Source: Paracidovorax oryzae ATCC 19882 (lineage in GTDB: Bacteria > Pseudomonadota > Gammaproteobacteria > Burkholderiales > Burkholderiaceae_C). From it: a DNA stretch of 64,000 nt. This document shows positions 1 through 7,880 of this stretch, one piece after another. Each line of letters opens with the position of its first letter. Within the stretch, counting starts at the first letter, position 1. Location: NCBI RefSeq assembly GCF_000687165.1, contig NZ_JMKU01000014.1, positions 1-64,000 on the forward strand, written 5' to 3'. The translations under genes and the position numbers were made by a program. The notes under the pieces were generated by a model. It was not told the origin of the DNA. It searched no databases and saw nothing but the letters and a program-made list of their open reading frames with translations.

Positions 1-7
1 CGGAGCA

Positions 8-31
8 TGTCAAGATAGTTGTCGCGTCGAT
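8..31 (+). repeat. IS3-family terminal inverted repeat, orfB-side end
   Basis: Begins TGTCAAGATAGTTGTCGC and matches the reverse complement of 1804-1827 except at the first base, an adjacent AG/GA swap and one inner base. The orfB stop codon (31-33) abuts it. Confidence 0.7.
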
Positions 32-1125
32 CAAGCAGCCCGAGGCTGCGTATTCGATGCGGTCGCCGCGGCATCGGCGATGCCGTCGCGCTCAGGGTTG
101 AGCGTGACCGATTGGACCGGCGCCCAGTTGCGGGTGCTGCCCGACCAGCGCGCGGGGTTGCGCTGTCGGGCCTGGGTGTAAAGGTGATGGCGAGCCTGCA
201 GGATGGCCTGGTCCTGCCCGGCATGGCGCTGCGTCGGCGTGACGTAGCCGATCGCGCTGTGGCGGTGCTCGCAGTTGTACCAATGCACGAAGCCGCTGGC
301 CCACTGGCGTGCCTGGTCCAGATCGTCGAAGCCGCCGCTGGCGGGGAACTCAGGGCGGTATTTGGCGGTACGGAACAGGCTTTCCACGAAGGCGTTGTCG
401 TCACTCACGCGGGGGCGCGAGTACGAAGGCTTGACGCCCAGCCAATGCAGCATGGCCAGCACCGTGGTGGCCTTCAACGTGGCTCCGTTGTCGCCGTGCA
501 GCACTGGCTTGTCGGCGCGCGCGGCGATGCCCTCGGCCAGCGCCGTGCGGCGCACCAGTCGTGCGGCATGCTCGGCCTGGTCGCTGTCGTGCACCTCGAA
601 GCCCACGATCTTGCGGCTGTACAGATCCATGATCAGGTACAGGTGGAACCAGCGCCCGGCGACGCGGGCCGGCAGATAGGTCATGTCCCAGCACCACACC
701 TGGCCGGGCGCCGTGGCCACATGGGTGCTGGGCGCGCGGCTGGCCTGCGGCGATCGGGCGCGACCGCGATGAGCGTTCTGCCCGTGCGCACGCAGCACCC
801 GCGCGAAGCTCGATTCGCTGGCCAGGTAGACACCCTCGTCGGCCAACATGGGCACAATGCGCGCCGGCGGCACGTCGGCAAAGCGCGGCGCGTTGGCCAC
901 CTGAACCAGCCGCTGGCGTTCGGCCTCGGTCAAGGCATGGCTTGGCGTGGGGCGCAGCGCCTGGGGCCGTGCATCGCCCTGGGCCAGCCCACCCGCAGCC
1001 TTGTAGCGCTGCAGCGTGCGCACGTCGATACCGGCGACCTGACAGGCCAGGTGCAGCCGCGCGCCGCTGTCGTGGGCGATCTGGATGTCGCGGGCCAGTT
1101 GCTGGCGATCTTGCAGGCCGATCAT
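31..1125 (-). CDS. IS3-family transposase OrfB (DDE integrase domain)
   Basis: Catalytic subunit of the IS3-family transposase, which cuts and joins the element ends. The 364-residue protein carries an N-terminal HTH_21-like segment and an rve integrase core. The three acidic residues are visible in WCWDMTYLP, LHGDNGA and NAFVESLF, in the right order. A basic C-terminal stretch contains HRHSAIGYVTP, typical of the family. Its ATG overlaps the orfA stop as ATGA (1122-1125). The frames may therefore be linked by translational coupling as well as, or instead of, the frameshift common in IS3 elements. No frameshift or stop damages the frame. Confidence 0.85.
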   Translation of the reverse strand: MIGLQDRQQLARDIQIAHDSGARLHLACQVAGIDVRTLQRYKAAGGLAQGDARPQALRPTPSHALTEAERQRLVQVANAPRFADVPPARIVPMLADEGVYLASESSFARVLRAHGQNAHRGRARSPQASRAPSTHVATAPGQVWCWDMTYLPARVAGRWFHLYLIMDLYSRKIVGFEVHDSDQAEHAARLVRRTALAEGIAARADKPVLHGDNGATLKATTVLAMLHWLGVKPSYSRPRVSDDNAFVESLFRTAKYRPEFPASGGFDDLDQARQWASGFVHWYNCEHRHSAIGYVTPTQRHAGQDQAILQARHHLYTQARQRNPARWSGSTRNWAPVQSVTLNPERDGIADAAATASNTQPRAA

Positions 1126-1781
1126 TCGTCCTCGTCCCCGGGCAAGATCGCCTCGAGCTTTTTTGATAGCACCAAGAGCGCCGCGGTTTCCGCCAGCGCC
1201 CGGTCCTTGCGACGCAGGTCGCGCTCGAGTTCCTTGATGCGCTGGCGGTCCGCGCGCGTGGCCTGCGGCGTGGCGCGGGCCTCCTCAGGTTCGGCCAGCG
1301 CCGCGGTGGCCGCTTGGCGCCAATGGGCCAGATCCTGCAGGTACACGCCGTGCTCGCGGCACCAGGCGCTCTTGGCCGCCTCGTCCATTGCCGCGGTCGT
1401 CAGCACCGCGTCCAGCCGTGCCGCGGCCGTCCAGTGGCGCTCGCGCGCGGGCTGAGCCAGCGCATCTGCACGCCAACGCTCCAGCGTGCTGGCACTCACG
1501 CCGATCTCACGCGCCAGCTCATCGGGCGTGGCGCTGTGCGGTGGCAGCAACCTGCCCACCGCTCTGTCTTTGAATGCTTGTCCGTATCGTGCCAACTGGC
1601 TTCTCGCTCTTCGCCCCCGGGGTGAACACACGGCAGCGGGCCGGCGCCTGAAGGCACCTGCAAGGCTGTGCATTTGTGGACGATGCGCTGCGCGCACCGG
1701 CCCGCTTGCCGTGGACAACGCTTCGCGTTGCCCACCACGCAGACCTTCGACCACAACTACACAGCCTCCTACTACCTTCAT
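1122..1781 (-). CDS. IS3-family transposase OrfA (helix-turn-helix)
   Basis: DNA-binding partner of OrfB. The core ARYGQAFKDRAV...LAREIGVSASTLERWRADAL is the helix-turn-helix of IS3 OrfA proteins, followed by a charged segment (RQRIKELERDLRRKDRALAE) resembling the family's leucine-zipper region. The start is uncertain. ATG 1781 has a GGAG 3 nt upstream and lies about 20 nt from the inverted repeat, which suits a compact IS, and gives 219 residues. ATG 1673 or TTG 1595 (157 residues, starting right at the conserved region) are alternatives. The first 60 residues of the long form match nothing I recognise. Confidence 0.7.
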   Translation of the reverse strand: MKVVGGCVVVVEGLRGGQREALSTASGPVRAAHRPQMHSLAGAFRRRPAAVCSPRGRRARSQLARYGQAFKDRAVGRLLPPHSATPDELAREIGVSASTLERWRADALAQPARERHWTAAARLDAVLTTAAMDEAAKSAWCREHGVYLQDLAHWRQAATAALAEPEEARATPQATRADRQRIKELERDLRRKDRALAETAALLVLSKKLEAILPGDEDE

Positions 1782-1783
1782 GA

Positions 1784-1800
1784 ACTCCGAACACCGGAGT
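1784..1800 (-). promoter_or_regulatory. Hairpin covering the orfA ribosome-binding site
   Basis: On the orfA transcript ACTCCG and CGGAGT form a perfect 6-bp stem with a 5-nt loop. The downstream arm contains the GGAG placed 3 nt before the ATG at 1781. Such hairpins limit transposase translation from read-through transcripts in some insertion sequences. That role here is an inference and depends on ATG 1781 being the real start. Confidence 0.4.
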
Positions 1801-1803
1801 CCT

Positions 1804-1827
1804 ATCGAGGCGACAACTATTCTGACG
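1804..1827 (-). repeat. IS3-family terminal inverted repeat, orfA-side end
   Basis: Reverse complement matches 8-31 at about 20 of 24 bases. The GC-rich 187 bp between this end and the AIPR gene (1828-2014) includes a short GGGGG-TGG-CCCCC inverted repeat. I see no convincing promoter there. Confidence 0.7.
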
Positions 1828-2014
1828 CGGGGGGTGGCCCCCGGGGCATGGCCAGCGTCCCGCCCCACGTCCAGGTGTCCGAGCGCATTCGGCGCGCTGG
1901 AATCTTGACGGCACGCCGGAAAAACTGGCTGGCAGCGGTTGTGAGAGGGCCCCGAGTCGCTCCCGAACAAGCAAGTCTGAAGCACAATGCATTCTTGAAA
2001 CGGAGGAGGAAGGC

Positions 2015-3805
2015 ATGACAGTGAAGTATCAAATTCTCTTGAGAATTCTGGATCAGATTCGATCAGAAGCGTCGGAAAAGCATTTAAAAAAATACAAACC
2101 CGATGCGCTAGAACTCGAGAAGATCAATCAAGCCAGAGCCCGCGCGCTGATCCATTTGTATTTTAAGGTTTCTTTTGGGATTCTGTCTTTCGAAGACCGG
2201 GAATTTCTAGTTACCGATGGGGCATATGACGGCGGTATAGACGGCTACTACATCGACCAGGATAATAAAAAGATATATTTAATCCAGTCAAAATTCAGAA
2301 GTACCGCGGAGAATTTCGAAAGCAAAAACATCAGTCTCGATGAAATACTACGGATGGACATAAATAGAATACTCGATGGAGAGACCATGGATGAGGCTGG
2401 CAACGAGTATTCGGGAAAAATAAAACAACTGCAGCGGGAAGTCAACAATATTGCCGACGTGGCGCGCTATAAGTACGTCGTCGTAGTACTCGCAAATACT
2501 TCAGAAATCCCGAAAGAAAAGTTAAAAATTCTCACGGGAGGCCACCCCGTCGAGATATTTGACTTCAACCGGTGCTACGAAGAGTTAGTTTTTCCTGTTG
2601 TTGCAGGCTCATTCTTTACTGCTGGCGATCTGAGCATTCCAATTGACCTGTCAAACAAGAGCTCTGGATCTAAGATAAGCTACACCGTCACAACCAAGAT
2701 TAGTGACTGCGAGATTACTGTTTTATTTGTGCCTGCAATTGAGATTGCGAGAATAATGCACAAGTATAAAAACTCCGTATTGAAGTACAATCCGCGAAGT
2801 TACTTGGAATTAGAGGGGAAGAGCGTTAACGAATCCATTCGTCAAACGATAATTGATTCTGAAACAAACGAGTTTGCGCTTTATAACAATGGAATTACAA
2901 TGCTTTCCGATGAGACTTTCATCAACGAAAGAATTGGGCAGAAAAACAAAGCGCAGCTTATAGTCAAGAATCCTCAGATTATAAACGGCGGACAAACATC
3001 TTACACCTTAAGCAGGATATACGCGGACCGATCTCCCGAGGAAGCTGATGAAGTTTTTCGCGGCAAGGAGGTATTGGTAAAAATCATTACACTCATCAAC
3101 AACGAAAGTGACCATGGAAAAAGGCAGCTCATCGATGAGATATCCAATGCCACCAACAAACAAACACCAGTTATAAATGCCGACAAATTCGCCAACGAAG
3201 TGATCCATCAAAATATTCAAAAGAAGGTATTTGAGCTTTTTGGCCTTCTTTACGAACGAAAGAGAGGTGAGTTTGCTGACGGCGTTGAAATGGGGTATAT
3301 AGATAAAAATAGCGTTATAGAACGAAATTTATTCCTACGTCTTGTCTATGCATCCAATGGGAATCCATCGAAAGGTAATCGAAGGAAGTTATTCAGTCAG
3401 AACGATTTTTCTGATATAGAGATCGAAAATCCGTCTGTGTTAAATAACTTCCATATTGGATACCAAGTCTATCTGATTCTGGCAAAAGAAAATATCGAGA
3501 AGCGGCAAAAGGTTAATCCGAGCATCTACTTCTCTATTATGAGCTATGTGACAATACTTGGAGGCGTTCACAGCACGATGGGAGAGTCGGATATAAAGCA
3601 AAAGGTTGCTGAGCTCAACCGACTCAGTGAAAGCATAATTTCCGAAAAGTCTAAGTCCACAACACCTACTGCTTTCCATAAAGCGAAAAAGAACAAGAAG
3701 ACCGGAGAGCTTCGTCATAGCTTTAGACGAGATCTTTACTTAAACAGTAAAGAATTTCACGACAGGTTGAAGGCTGTCGCACTCGGTGATTGTCGCACCC
3801 CATAA
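2015..3805 (+). CDS. AIPR-family (abortive infection phage resistance) protein with N-terminal PD-(D/E)XK-like nuclease motif
   Basis: Probable phage-defence protein of 596 residues. Two AIPR-family signatures are visible: ALYNNGIT near residue 288 and IINGGQTSY near 322. Near the N-terminus, GGIDGYYID (73-81) followed by IYLIQSKF (87-94) resembles an Mrr/PD-(D/E)XK nuclease core in its QxK form, suggesting nucleic-acid cleavage. The ATG follows a strong GGAGGAGG-type ribosome site. The gene is clearly AT-richer than its neighbours and uses A/T-ending codons, a sign of recent transfer. It lies between the IS element and the end of the pilus operon with no partner gene. The AIPR call is fairly firm; nuclease activity and mode of defence are inferred. 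Confidence 0.8.
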   Translation: MTVKYQILLRILDQIRSEASEKHLKKYKPDALELEKINQARARALIHLYFKVSFGILSFEDREFLVTDGAYDGGIDGYYIDQDNKKIYLIQSKFRSTAENFESKNISLDEILRMDINRILDGETMDEAGNEYSGKIKQLQREVNNIADVARYKYVVVVLANTSEIPKEKLKILTGGHPVEIFDFNRCYEELVFPVVAGSFFTAGDLSIPIDLSNKSSGSKISYTVTTKISDCEITVLFVPAIEIARIMHKYKNSVLKYNPRSYLELEGKSVNESIRQTIIDSETNEFALYNNGITMLSDETFINERIGQKNKAQLIVKNPQIINGGQTSYTLSRIYADRSPEEADEVFRGKEVLVKIITLINNESDHGKRQLIDEISNATNKQTPVINADKFANEVIHQNIQKKVFELFGLLYERKRGEFADGVEMGYIDKNSVIERNLFLRLVYASNGNPSKGNRRKLFSQNDFSDIEIENPSVLNNFHIGYQVYLILAKENIEKRQKVNPSIYFSIMSYVTILGGVHSTMGESDIKQKVAELNRLSESIISEKSKSTTPTAFHKAKKNKKTGELRHSFRRDLYLNSKEFHDRLKAVALGDCRTP

Positions 3806-3880
3806 TTTATCGTTAGGACCTGGCCGACCCTTTGGGATACGAGAGGTTAAGTGCGAATGTCGGAAAAGGATAGCGCTGTA

Positions 3881-5110
3881 TTATTTTTTCACAACCGCAT
3901 CATTCAGCCGCTGCATGCTTGCGGCGTCGGTGAGCAACGACAGCGCCGCTTTCGCGTCGACATGTCCTTTGCGCACGAGAGTAACCACGCTCTGGATGAA
4001 CGGGCTGTTGCCCATGCCGAGGTTGGACGAGCTCAGAAAGTCCGTCTCGAACTGACGCAGCTCGGTGCCGTCGCTCTTGGCCGAGAGCATCCTCTCCACC
4101 GTCTCGGCCAGCGGCGTCGTGCCGCTGCGCTTTGTCGTGAAATCCATCACTTCGAATGCCAGCGCCTTGCCGGTACCGGTCTTGGCCGGAAGGAGCGCCT
4201 GCGCGATCACGCCGACCAGGTTGGTCGCGAAGGAGAGCTTTTCGCCGGGCGAATCGAGATAGCCCAGTGCCTTGCGGATGGCGCCCGTGGTGTTCGCGGC
4301 GTGGATGGTGCCGAAGACCAGGTGTCCCGATTCGGCCCCCCGCACCGCGGCACGCATCGTCTCGGGGTCCCGGATCTCTCCGATGCTGATGACGTCGGGG
4401 ACATATCGCAACACCTGCTCCACACCATTGGCGTACGTGTCGACGTCGACACCGACCTCTCGATAGGTGAACCGGGCCTTGTCCGGGCGATGGATGAACT
4501 CGATCGGCTGCTCGATCACCACGATGTTCGACGTCGTGCTCCGGTTGATCTGGTGGATAAGCGCGGCCGTGGTGGTGCTCTTGCCCGCGCCAGTGCGGCC
4601 GGTGACGAGCACCAGGCCGTGCCCGGCCTGGCAGAGCGCATGCACGGTGCTGGGAAGCCCGAGCTCCTCGATCGATTCCGGCACGGGCCGCAGACACCGC
4701 AGCATCAACCCGTAGCCGCCCATGTCCTGGCGCTGCAGGGTGAACCGTACGCGAAAGGTCGTTTCGCCTGCGGGAGAGGGCGCCGAGAGGGTGATCATGG
4801 GGTGAAGGCAGCCGTTCGCTTGCGCGACCAGGTCCTGCCACTTTCTGGCCGGCTCGCCGGCGCGGTGCGTGAGCTTCTGGAACAGGTTGGCCATGAGCGC
4901 GTCGAAGTCCTCGGCACTGAAGACCAGGTTCCGCTTTTCCTTCTGGTCACCCACGATGTACTCGAGGTCGGCCCAGCGATGACTTCCCAACCGCACACGG
5001 ACCGGCTTACCCGGCTGGATGTAGGCATCGGTGTAGAGCTTGCCTTCCCCCTGATGGAAGGTCTGGACCACGAACCGGCCGAACGTGTCGTTGTCGATGA
5101 TGCTTTTCAT
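3881..5110 (-). CDS. PilT-like ATPase of the type IVb pilus (intact)
   Basis: Cytoplasmic hexameric ATPase of the GspE/PilT family, likely powering pilus retraction. From ATG 5110 it has 409 residues. Walker A is GRTGAGKS (171-178), the acidic box VIEQPIEFIH (198-207), Walker B-like GEIRD (244-248), and the His box retains both histidines (GHLV 262-265, TIHA 268-271). The N-terminal domain differs from chromosomal PilT. It is the last gene of the operon, 15 nt after the pilV stop. It is roughly 60 residues longer than classical PilT. Confidence 0.85.
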   Translation of the reverse strand: MKSIIDNDTFGRFVVQTFHQGEGKLYTDAYIQPGKPVRVRLGSHRWADLEYIVGDQKEKRNLVFSAEDFDALMANLFQKLTHRAGEPARKWQDLVAQANGCLHPMITLSAPSPAGETTFRVRFTLQRQDMGGYGLMLRCLRPVPESIEELGLPSTVHALCQAGHGLVLVTGRTGAGKSTTTAALIHQINRSTTSNIVVIEQPIEFIHRPDKARFTYREVGVDVDTYANGVEQVLRYVPDVISIGEIRDPETMRAAVRGAESGHLVFGTIHAANTTGAIRKALGYLDSPGEKLSFATNLVGVIAQALLPAKTGTGKALAFEVMDFTTKRSGTTPLAETVERMLSAKSDGTELRQFETDFLSSSNLGMGNSPFIQSVVTLVRKGHVDAKAALSLLTDAASMQRLNDAVVKK

Positions 5111-5124
5111 GTTGGTGGTGCCGT

Positions 5125-5826
5125 TTAGTTGTTGAGCCTTGCGGCGAACTGCGCGAGTTCGTCCGAGGTGAGGAAGTTCTTCAAATCGACGCGCCAACCG
5201 GCGCCGCACGCTTCGAAGCGGTTCGCGCTCGTGGAGGAAATGCACGTGGAGCGGTCCTTGTCAGCGACCACGCCGCCGTTGCCCTCCAGGAACCCGGCAG
5301 CGGTCGCGGCGCGGTCGTAGGGGTAGGGCGCGGCCGAGATGGGTGAGGCGCCACCCAGGGCCGCGGAGGTGATCCACGTTTCGACGCCGCCGGTCGGCTG
5401 CGACGGTGATGCGCCGTCGTACACGAGCCGAAAGACAGCTACCCAGGACTCTCCGTAGGCGTTTGTCCCGCTGGCCGTCGACGGCAGCGCCGCGCGCTGC
5501 TGGAGAAAGCTCGCATCGATGGCGCATCGATGCAGGGAAGCCGCGTAGGTCGGGGTGCCGGTACCGCTGGTCGGGTCAACGTTGACCAGGCAGAGCTTGT
5601 CGGCCCCGGTCCCATCCTTCATGGCCGTGACGAACGCGGCCCGGTTCGCCTCGAAGTAGGCCCGCGCCGCGGCCGCGAACTGGGTGTGGTCGGTGGAGAC
5701 CGATTTGGCCGCGACGGCATCCTGCTGACGGGTGATCCATGGCATCGCGCTGACGTACACCAGCGAGAGGACAATCAGCGCCAAGGCGATTTCGAGGAGC
5801 GAGGTTCCCTGGTGCCGCCGCCTCAT
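5125..5826 (-). CDS. pilV: PilV-like type IVb prepilin/minor pilin
   Basis: A 233-residue prepilin. The basic leader MRRRHQGTSLLEIALALIV gives a class III signal with cleavage after Gly7 and Glu at mature position 5, followed by one hydrophobic helix. The rest is an exported domain with paired cysteines. In R64-type systems PilV is the tip adhesin and its C-terminus is switched by a shufflon. Here the protein is much shorter and no recombination repeats follow. Its ATG overlaps the pilM stop (ATGA at 5823-5826). Confidence 0.7.
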   Translation of the reverse strand: MRRRHQGTSLLEIALALIVLSLVYVSAMPWITRQQDAVAAKSVSTDHTQFAAAARAYFEANRAAFVTAMKDGTGADKLCLVNVDPTSGTGTPTYAASLHRCAIDASFLQQRAALPSTASGTNAYGESWVAVFRLVYDGASPSQPTGGVETWITSAALGGASPISAAPYPYDRAATAAGFLEGNGGVVADKDRSTCISSTSANRFEACGAGWRVDLKNFLTSDELAQFAARLNN

Positions 5827-6269
5827 GACGCACCTCGTTCACAGAGGGAGGTAGCCGCGGCGGCCGCTGCCTGATCCCCAAGGGCAAGCAGGGTGGTCGG
5901 TGAGGGCGCTCGGGGCCCGCCTGCATCGGGGAACAGGCCCGCCACCTTCCGGGCCGCTTCCTCACGCAGTTGGGTGCATGCAGCCCAGGATCCGTCCGCG
6001 TCGCGTACGGCATACCAGTCATCGCGCATCGTGGCCTCACTCATCCCCGATGGCGCCGACACCTTGAGCTGGATCCAGGTGTAGCGGGTGGAGGTCGCAG
6101 GCGCGGCGTGGGACCTGAAATACAGATCTGCCGCGGCGATGAAGGTCCTGTAGTGCATGAGCTCTTCGTTTGCGCGGGTGCGGATCTCGGATGCGCCGGC
6201 GTCTCCCCGTGCGCCGATGAAGGCTGTCAGCAGGCAGGTCAAGAAGATGGCTGGAAGGAGAATCCACAT
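5823..6269 (-). CDS. pilM: PilM-like small pilus protein
   Basis: A 148-residue protein with one N-terminal membrane helix (WILLPAIFLTCLLTAFIG) and a periplasmic tail containing YRTFIAAADLYFRSH and TWIQLKV. Size, topology and position beside pilV match the PilM family of R64/SPI-7 thin pilus clusters, whose exact role is unclear. ATG 6269 is 3 nt after the preceding stop; TTG 6275 overlaps that stop and is possible. Family assignment is moderate because the sequence is divergent. Confidence 0.6.
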   Translation of the reverse strand: MWILLPAIFLTCLLTAFIGARGDAGASEIRTRANEELMHYRTFIAAADLYFRSHAAPATSTRYTWIQLKVSAPSGMSEATMRDDWYAVRDADGSWAACTQLREEAARKVAGLFPDAGGPRAPSPTTLLALGDQAAAAAATSLCERGAS

Positions 6270-6271
6270 GA

Positions 6272-7249
6272 TCAATGCGTGGCGAACCTGGTGCCGAGAA
6301 GCATCCGCTCATTGGCCTGGCGCTGAGCCTCGCCTTCGAGCGATGCGTACTTTGCAGCGGCGATCGCCTGCTGCACGGCCAACGTGGATTCCAGCAGCTT
6401 GGCCGTGAGGAGCTTTCCGTCGAGCTTCTGAAACACGACACCTCGCAGGAGCAGAGAGAACATCTCCTGCTGGCTTTTGTCCAGGCACTTCGCAAAGGAA
6501 CTCACGGCAGACACCGTGTCCGTGGCGAAAGACGTGCAGATGACCAGGAACCCGTTGCCCGCGGCCTGCAGCGCGACCCGGGCGGCCTCGGCCTCTCGGA
6601 TCTCACCGACGAAGAGCATCGTCGGCGTGCCGGCCGCCTGGGAGCGGAGCACTCCGGTGAGCGCCGCGGCCCACGGACTTTCGCCTTCGATCTTCACCCA
6701 GGCCTGGGAGCAATAGCCTCTTTTGGTGGCCCCGTGGTGCCAGCCGTTAAGCGGCTGCTCCGGCGGCTGCTCGACGGTCGTAGCGAAACCGCCTAGCAGC
6801 TGGAGGCGCGATATGACGGTCGCAGACGCCGTCGTCGTCTTCCCTGCCCCGGTGGGGCCGGCCACCAGCATCAGGCCCCCTTCGCTGTGTGAAGGCTTCA
6901 GGAGCCACTCGCGAATTACGGTTGGCAAGGGGGATGGCAGCGTGTCCAGGGTCGGCGGCTGCTCGGGCATTTTGCGGAAGTTGACCCATGGCCCGTCCAC
7001 CACGCTGCGGTCCAGGTGGCCACGCCAAACCAGGCCTTCATGATGCAAGGTCGCGTCCACGGCTTGAAGTTCCATGAAGTGCTTGAGCAGCCCGGCCACA
7101 TACGGCTGGATTTCGGGCTGCAAGACGACGGGTCCAGGGAACTGCAGGCTGCGGCCTGGCTCGTTGATGCTGGCGCGCACGTCGGTGATCGCGTCGAGGA
7201 AGGGTTTGACGGTGCTGTCCATGGCGAGCCCGGTGGTTGCGTCATGCAC
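6272..7249 (-). CDS. Divergent PilT/PilU-like ATPase of the pilus operon
   Basis: Second PilT-family ATPase (325 residues from GTG 7249; ATG 7222 is an alternative). Walker A GPTGAGKT (131-138) and GEIRE (215-219) are intact. The His box has lost both histidines: NGFLV stands where PilT has GHLV, and TSFA where PilT has TLHT/TIHA. The acidic-box region reads VEQPPEQPL. It may still bind ATP but hydrolyse poorly, acting as an accessory to the intact ATPase much as PilU helps PilT. That role is inferred. It lies between pilS and pilM. Confidence 0.75.
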   Translation of the reverse strand: MHDATTGLAMDSTVKPFLDAITDVRASINEPGRSLQFPGPVVLQPEIQPYVAGLLKHFMELQAVDATLHHEGLVWRGHLDRSVVDGPWVNFRKMPEQPPTLDTLPSPLPTVIREWLLKPSHSEGGLMLVAGPTGAGKTTTASATVISRLQLLGGFATTVEQPPEQPLNGWHHGATKRGYCSQAWVKIEGESPWAAALTGVLRSQAAGTPTMLFVGEIREAEAARVALQAAGNGFLVICTSFATDTVSAVSSFAKCLDKSQQEMFSLLLRGVVFQKLDGKLLTAKLLESTLAVQQAIAAAKYASLEGEAQRQANERMLLGTRFATH

Positions 7250-7278
7250 CGCCCGTGCGGGCGGCGCGAGAGGAGAGG

Positions 7279-7860
7279 TCAGCGGAACTGCGCTGCGATC
7301 TTCGGCGACGGCTCAGAGCAGCCGGTCGTGAGCCCGGTCTGCGTGATGTCGCCGCCGCTCTTGTAGACGTTGCCGCCGCTGATGACGCCGGCGGAGGCGG
7401 CAGCGCTGCTCCCGATGCGGATCGCCACGGCAACGGGCTCGATCCTTGAGACGATCGTGGCGCAGTCGTCCTTGTTCAGGGGAAAACTGCTGCCCCCAAC
7501 CGTGAGTGCGAAGGAGATGCGGGAGCCGTTCAGGTCCATGGTGTTTCCGGCTCCGTCGTAGAGCGAGCCGCTGTCGTATCGGAGCGGGCTCTTGATGAGC
7601 GAGAGCTTGTTCACCTCGGTCGGGGAGACGGTCGAGTAGTCGTTGGCCCGCGACCAGTTCTTCGTGATTTCGCTGGTGAGCAGGATGATCTTCTCGCCCG
7701 CGGCGCCGGCGTTGTAGCCGCCCTTGACGCCGTTGAAGTAGCTGAGGACCGTGGCCACGACCACGCCGAGAATCACGCTCCAGACGGCGACCTCGATCAT
7801 GCTCACGCCTCGCTGGTGTGACGGGCGGCGGGGATTGGAATGGGGGATGTGTGCGTTCAT
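7279..7860 (-). CDS. pilS: PilS-like major type IVb pilin
   Basis: Structural subunit of the conjugative type IVb pilus, 193 residues. An 18-residue leader ends HQRG, followed by VSMIEVAVWSVILGVVVATVL. This places the prepilin peptidase site after Gly18 with Glu at mature position 5. Two cysteines (DDCATI and GCSEPS) can form the pilin disulfide loop. The ATG has AGGAGCA just upstream. It sits between PilR and the ATPases, as pilS does in related clusters. No prepilin peptidase gene was found in the window. Confidence 0.8.
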   Translation of the reverse strand: MNAHIPHSNPRRPSHQRGVSMIEVAVWSVILGVVVATVLSYFNGVKGGYNAGAAGEKIILLTSEITKNWSRANDYSTVSPTEVNKLSLIKSPLRYDSGSLYDGAGNTMDLNGSRISFALTVGGSSFPLNKDDCATIVSRIEPVAVAIRIGSSAAASAGVISGGNVYKSGGDITQTGLTTGCSEPSPKIAAQFR

Positions 7861-7880
7861 GATGTGCTCCTTGCTGGGGG

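Larger units (their letters stand above)
8..1827 (-). mobile_element. IS3-family insertion sequence
   Basis: The two transposase frames (orfA, orfB) are enclosed by 24-bp imperfect inverted repeats at 8-31 and 1804-1827 that match at about 20 of 24 positions. At about 1.82 kb it is slightly long for the IS3 family. The left end sits 7 nt from the window edge and the outermost bases differ between the ends (TG against CG), so I cannot call a target-site duplication. Both reading frames look intact. Confidence 0.75.

Noticed and set aside
1-7. Target-site duplication of the IS element
   Set aside because: Only 7 nt of left flank are available and the outermost IS bases differ, so no direct repeat can be stated.
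3851-5128. 425-residue plus-strand frame opposite the PilT-like ATPase
   Set aside because: The minus-strand frame carries Walker and His-box motifs; this one is its shadow.
5000-5200. Shufflon repeats after pilV
   Set aside because: No repeated 7-19 bp core sites or inverted PilV cassettes are visible; the next gene starts 15 nt after pilV.
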